Assembly: GCA_020056515.1 (NCBI GenBank)
Contig: JAGVHP010000071.1
Location: forward strand, 1-8,093
Reading direction: 5' to 3'
Length of the DNA stretch: 8,093 nt
DNA from: Candidatus Shapirobacteria bacterium
GTDB taxonomy: Bacteria > Patescibacteriota > Microgenomatia > UBA12405
Numbering within the stretch: position 1 is the stretch's first letter; each line of letters begins with the position of its first letter. The position numbers and the translations under genes are program-made. Of the stretch, positions 5,987-8,093 are shown piece after piece. The notes beneath the pieces were generated by a model. It was not told the DNA's origin, ran no database searches, and saw nothing but the letters and a program-made list of their open reading frames with translations.

Positions 5987-6846
5987 GTTAGCGCCAGCTC
6001 GATTATTTTATCCAATAATTGGGGATAATTAATCCCCGCCGCTGCCGCTTCCTGGGGTATTAATGAGTTGACTGTCAACCCCGGCAAAGTATTTATCTCC
6101 AATAAATAAGGTATCCCATTTCTAATAATAAAATCCACCCGGGCATAACCTCGACCACCAATGGCCTTAAATACTCCAACTGATTTTTCCTGTATATCTT
6201 TCGTCAGGTCTGTTGAAATTTCGGCCGGACATATTTCCTCCGACATCCCTTTTATATATTTTGCCTCATAATCAAAAAACTTTTTTTTAGGCCTAATTTC
6301 AATTACCGGCAAAGCCGTCGGATTTTCATTACCTATTACCCCGCAGGACACCTCTAACCCTTCTATATATTCCTCAATTATTACTTTAGTATCATATTTT
6401 TTGGCCTCATCAATAGCCTTTTTTAAATCTACTTCGCTCTTGACAATACTCACCCCCACACTCGACCCGCCATTACTGGGTTTTACTACACAAGGCACTT
6501 TGTTAGTTTCCTTAGCCATCAGAAATCCGCTGTTTTCCATCACCTTTTTAAAAATCACTTTATCCATCCCCACCGCTGAAGCCGTTACCCCACAACCGAT
6601 GTATCCAATCTCTTGCGTCTCCAAATATCCCTGAACCACTCCATCCTCTCCCCCCTTGCCATGAAATGCTAAAAAGACAAGATCGACTCCTTTAACCTTA
6701 TCTAGTTCCCTTGGTACATCAACCGCCACTACCTCATATTTTTGTAAATCAAGATTTTTCATTACCTCCTGTCCCGTCATCAGAGACACTTCTCTCTCAC
6801 TGCTCTCTCCTCCCATCAACACGGCCACCTTTAACCTTTTTGCCAT
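5983..6846 (-). CDS. ddl: D-alanine--D-alanine ligase, short form
   Basis: Ddl joins two D-Ala with ATP to make the dipeptide that ends the peptidoglycan stem. ATP-grasp signatures are complete: MGGESSEREVSL (11-22) with Glu17, HGKGGEDGVVQG (62-73), VVKPSNGGSSVGV (120-132) with Ser128/Ser129, FDYEAKY (191-197), YARVDF (234-239) with Arg236 and Asp238, and LLEINTLPGLT (248-258) with Glu250 and Asn252. The AKY tyrosine (Tyr197), equivalent to Tyr216 of E. coli DdlB, points to D-Ala-D-Ala rather than D-Ala-D-lactate. At 287 residues it is shorter than the usual 300-plus, mainly because about 21 residues are missing between MDK (94-96) and VKPS (121-124). It is first in a ddl-alr operon and ends in TGA inside the alr start codon. 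Confidence 0.96.
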   Translation of the reverse strand: MAKRLKVAVLMGGESSEREVSLMTGQEVMKNLDLQKYEVVAVDVPRELDKVKGVDLVFLAFHGKGGEDGVVQGYLETQEIGYIGCGVTASAVGMDKVIFKKVMENSGFLMAKETNKVPCVVKPSNGGSSVGVSIVKSEVDLKKAIDEAKKYDTKVIIEEYIEGLEVSCGVIGNENPTALPVIEIRPKKKFFDYEAKYIKGMSEEICPAEISTDLTKDIQEKSVGVFKAIGGRGYARVDFIIRNGIPYLLEINTLPGLTVNSLIPQEAAAAGINYPQLLDKIIELALT

Positions 6847-6851
6847 TACCT

Positions 6852-6857
6852 ATTATA
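6852..6857 (-). promoter_or_regulatory. -10 box of ddl-alr, placed for leaderless transcription
   Basis: On the minus strand 6857-6852 is a perfect TATAAT, followed by five bases (AGGTA) and the ddl ATG at 6846. The expected start of transcription is at or within a base of the ATG. No clear -35 is seen; it would lie inside the first codons of the divergent Mur ligase gene. Confidence 0.6.
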
Positions 6858-6861
6858 GAAT
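6856..6861 (+). promoter_or_regulatory. -10 box of the MurF-like gene, overlapping the ddl -10 box
   Basis: TAGAAT at 6856-6861 matches five of six positions of TATAAT and is followed by exactly six bases before the GTG start at 6868, the same spacing as at secE. It shares two bases with the opposing ddl box. TTAACC at 6831-6836 is a weak -35 candidate with a 19-base spacer, inside ddl. Confidence 0.5.
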
Positions 6862-6867
6862 ATATGA

Positions 6868-8073
6868 GTGAAAAGAATCCTTTCCTATTTTGCCCTCAGA
6901 TATCTTCGTTTTTTTGCCAAAGCTCATCTCTTGAAAATAAAACTTATTCAAAAAATCAAAGGCAAAAAACTAATTATTGTCGGTATAACCGGCTCTGCCG
7001 GTAAAACCTCCTGTCTCTTAGCTTGCCAAGCTGCTCTCGGACCTCAATTCAAAATCAAAACCAATTCTCATGGCAATTCCGAAACCGGCATTCCCCTCTC
7101 CATTCTTGATCTCAAAATGAATAATTATTCCCCGTTTGGTTGGTTAAAAATATTTATTCTATGTCCAATCCAATTTATATTTAATTGGAAAACTTATCAG
7201 ATCTTTTTGGTCGAAATGGGTATTGATTCTCAATATTCACCTAAAAATATGGACTATCTTTTATCCATTATTAAGCCTGATATCGGCATATTCTTAAACG
7301 TCTCATCGGTTCATCAGCAAAATTTTAACAGTCTTGATCAAATCGCCTTTGAAAAAGCCAAGATGATTAATCTTTCACCCATCGGCATCGTCAATCTCAA
7401 CGATCCTCTGGTTAAAAAATATTCCCATCCTAAAAAATTAATTAATATTTCTAAAATAAAAATCAATATTCCTAAATTTGCCCTACCTCATGCTTATCAG
7501 GATACCCTTAGCGCCGCCATCGACTTATCCAAATTAATAGGTCTAACAGAATCAGAAACCATCACTAATCTCCAAAAATATCTTTGTTTGCCTGAAAGCC
7601 GCTCTTCACTTCTCGACGGTATCAAAAACTCTGTTATCATCGACAGCTCCTACAATTCCTCTCCTCTTGCCTGTATTGAAATGTTGACCCTTCTCCATTC
7701 TTTTCCCTCTCCTCACTTGGTGGTTCTTGGAGACATGCGTGAACTTGGTGACTCTACTATTATTGAACACCAAAAAATCTATCGTCAGGCTCTTAAATCG
7801 GCCGATAAAATAATTTCCGTCGGTCCCCTTACCCAAAAATATTTCGGCCCCAAAGCCCAAAAATTCCTCTATTGGTGGCAGGCCGCCGACTATCTAAAAC
7901 AGAATCTGCCCCCTCAATCCACCATCCTCATTAAAGGCTCCCAAAATACTATATTCCTTGAAGAGTTGATTAAAACCATTCTAAAAAATCCTTCCGACTC
8001 CAGTAAATTATGCCGCCAATCACCCCATTGGCTCAAACTCAAAGAAAAATTCCGTCAATCCGCTATTGTTTAA
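6868..8073 (+). CDS. murF: MurF-like Mur ligase lacking the usual N-terminal substrate domain
   Basis: Best read as UDP-N-acetylmuramoyl-tripeptide--D-Ala-D-Ala ligase, which adds the Ddl product to the peptidoglycan precursor in the cytoplasm. Visible: P-loop GITGSAGKTS (39-48), VEMG (115-118), H..NF.SLDQIA followed by the probable carbamylated Lys163 (149-163), NLNDP (176-180), DSSYNSSP (259-266, the MurF DDSYNANP motif), VVLGDMRELGD (285-295) and ILIKGS (353-358). The last three favour MurF over other Mur ligases. The P-loop lies at residue 39 rather than about 110, so the domain that normally binds the UDP-MurNAc peptide is absent and replaced by a short basic, amphipathic stretch (1-38). 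The 401 residues compare with about 450 in typical MurF. The start is GTG, since an in-frame TGA lies directly upstream; there is no Shine-Dalgarno. It is divergent from ddl-alr. Another amino-acid or polymer ligase role is possible. Confidence 0.82.
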   Translation: MKRILSYFALRYLRFFAKAHLLKIKLIQKIKGKKLIIVGITGSAGKTSCLLACQAALGPQFKIKTNSHGNSETGIPLSILDLKMNNYSPFGWLKIFILCPIQFIFNWKTYQIFLVEMGIDSQYSPKNMDYLLSIIKPDIGIFLNVSSVHQQNFNSLDQIAFEKAKMINLSPIGIVNLNDPLVKKYSHPKKLINISKIKINIPKFALPHAYQDTLSAAIDLSKLIGLTESETITNLQKYLCLPESRSSLLDGIKNSVIIDSSYNSSPLACIEMLTLLHSFPSPHLVVLGDMRELGDSTIIEHQKIYRQALKSADKIISVGPLTQKYFGPKAQKFLYWWQAADYLKQNLPPQSTILIKGSQNTIFLEELIKTILKNPSDSSKLCRQSPHWLKLKEKFRQSAIV

Positions 8074-8093
8074 ACTCTTTATCCTTTTTCATC

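Noticed and set aside
6711..7004. Plus-strand open frame of 97 codons across the ddl/MurF-like junction
   Set aside because: It overlaps two well-supported genes and the promoter between them; the translation is low in protein character.
8063..8091. Minus-strand ATG near the right edge (8091-8089) as a gene start
   Set aside because: It meets a stop after nine codons, inside the MurF-like gene.

Overview
The window reads as a chromosomal segment of a small-genome bacterium with few intergenic bases, most likely a member of the Candidate Phyla Radiation (Patescibacteria), perhaps Microgenomates-like. This placement is an inference. It rests on trimmed or domain-lacking enzymes (Ddl, MurF-like, L1), disordered tails on SecE and L1, a near absence of Shine-Dalgarno sites, and -10 boxes sitting directly on start codons. 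TGA is used as a genuine stop (end of ddl), so the UGA-to-glycine code of Gracilibacteria/SR1 is not in use. The + strand carries far more C than G through almost the whole window, whichever strand the genes lie on.

Layout. Positions 1-371 hold the 3' end of an unrecognised + strand gene. Positions 381-2538 hold a two-gene minus-strand operon: an MBOAT-family O-acyltransferase (AlgI-like) followed, with overlap, by a membrane-anchored SGNH/GDSL hydrolase of the DUF459 type. Together they look like a machine for O-acylating an extracytoplasmic glycan. Divergent from it, 2593-4861 carries secE, nusG, rplK (L11) and rplA (L1), the front half of the classical secE-nusG-rplKAJL-rpoBC cluster. A structured 129-base leader precedes rplK. 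The usual rplJ-rplL genes do not follow rplA. A hairpin lies there instead, and a convergent operon begins.

Positions 4904-6846 (minus) hold ddl and alr, overlapping by ATGA. Divergent from ddl, with 21 bases between the start codons, a MurF-like Mur ligase runs from 6868 to 8073 (+). Alr makes D-Ala, Ddl joins two D-Ala, and the MurF-like enzyme should add D-Ala-D-Ala to the UDP-MurNAc peptide, so 4904-8073 is a compact module for the end of the peptidoglycan precursor. The MBOAT/SGNH pair could modify the finished wall or another surface polymer.

The most noteworthy signals are: -10 elements placed so that secE, ddl and the MurF-like gene would be transcribed as leaderless mRNAs; the very tight ddl/MurF-like divergent promoter; the rplK leader, with a perfect hairpin enclosing a strong Shine-Dalgarno followed by a 25-codon reading frame; an exact 8-base-period repeat between rplK and rplA; and structural trimming of L1, Ddl and MurF. 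No RNA genes, CRISPR arrays or insertion sequences were seen.
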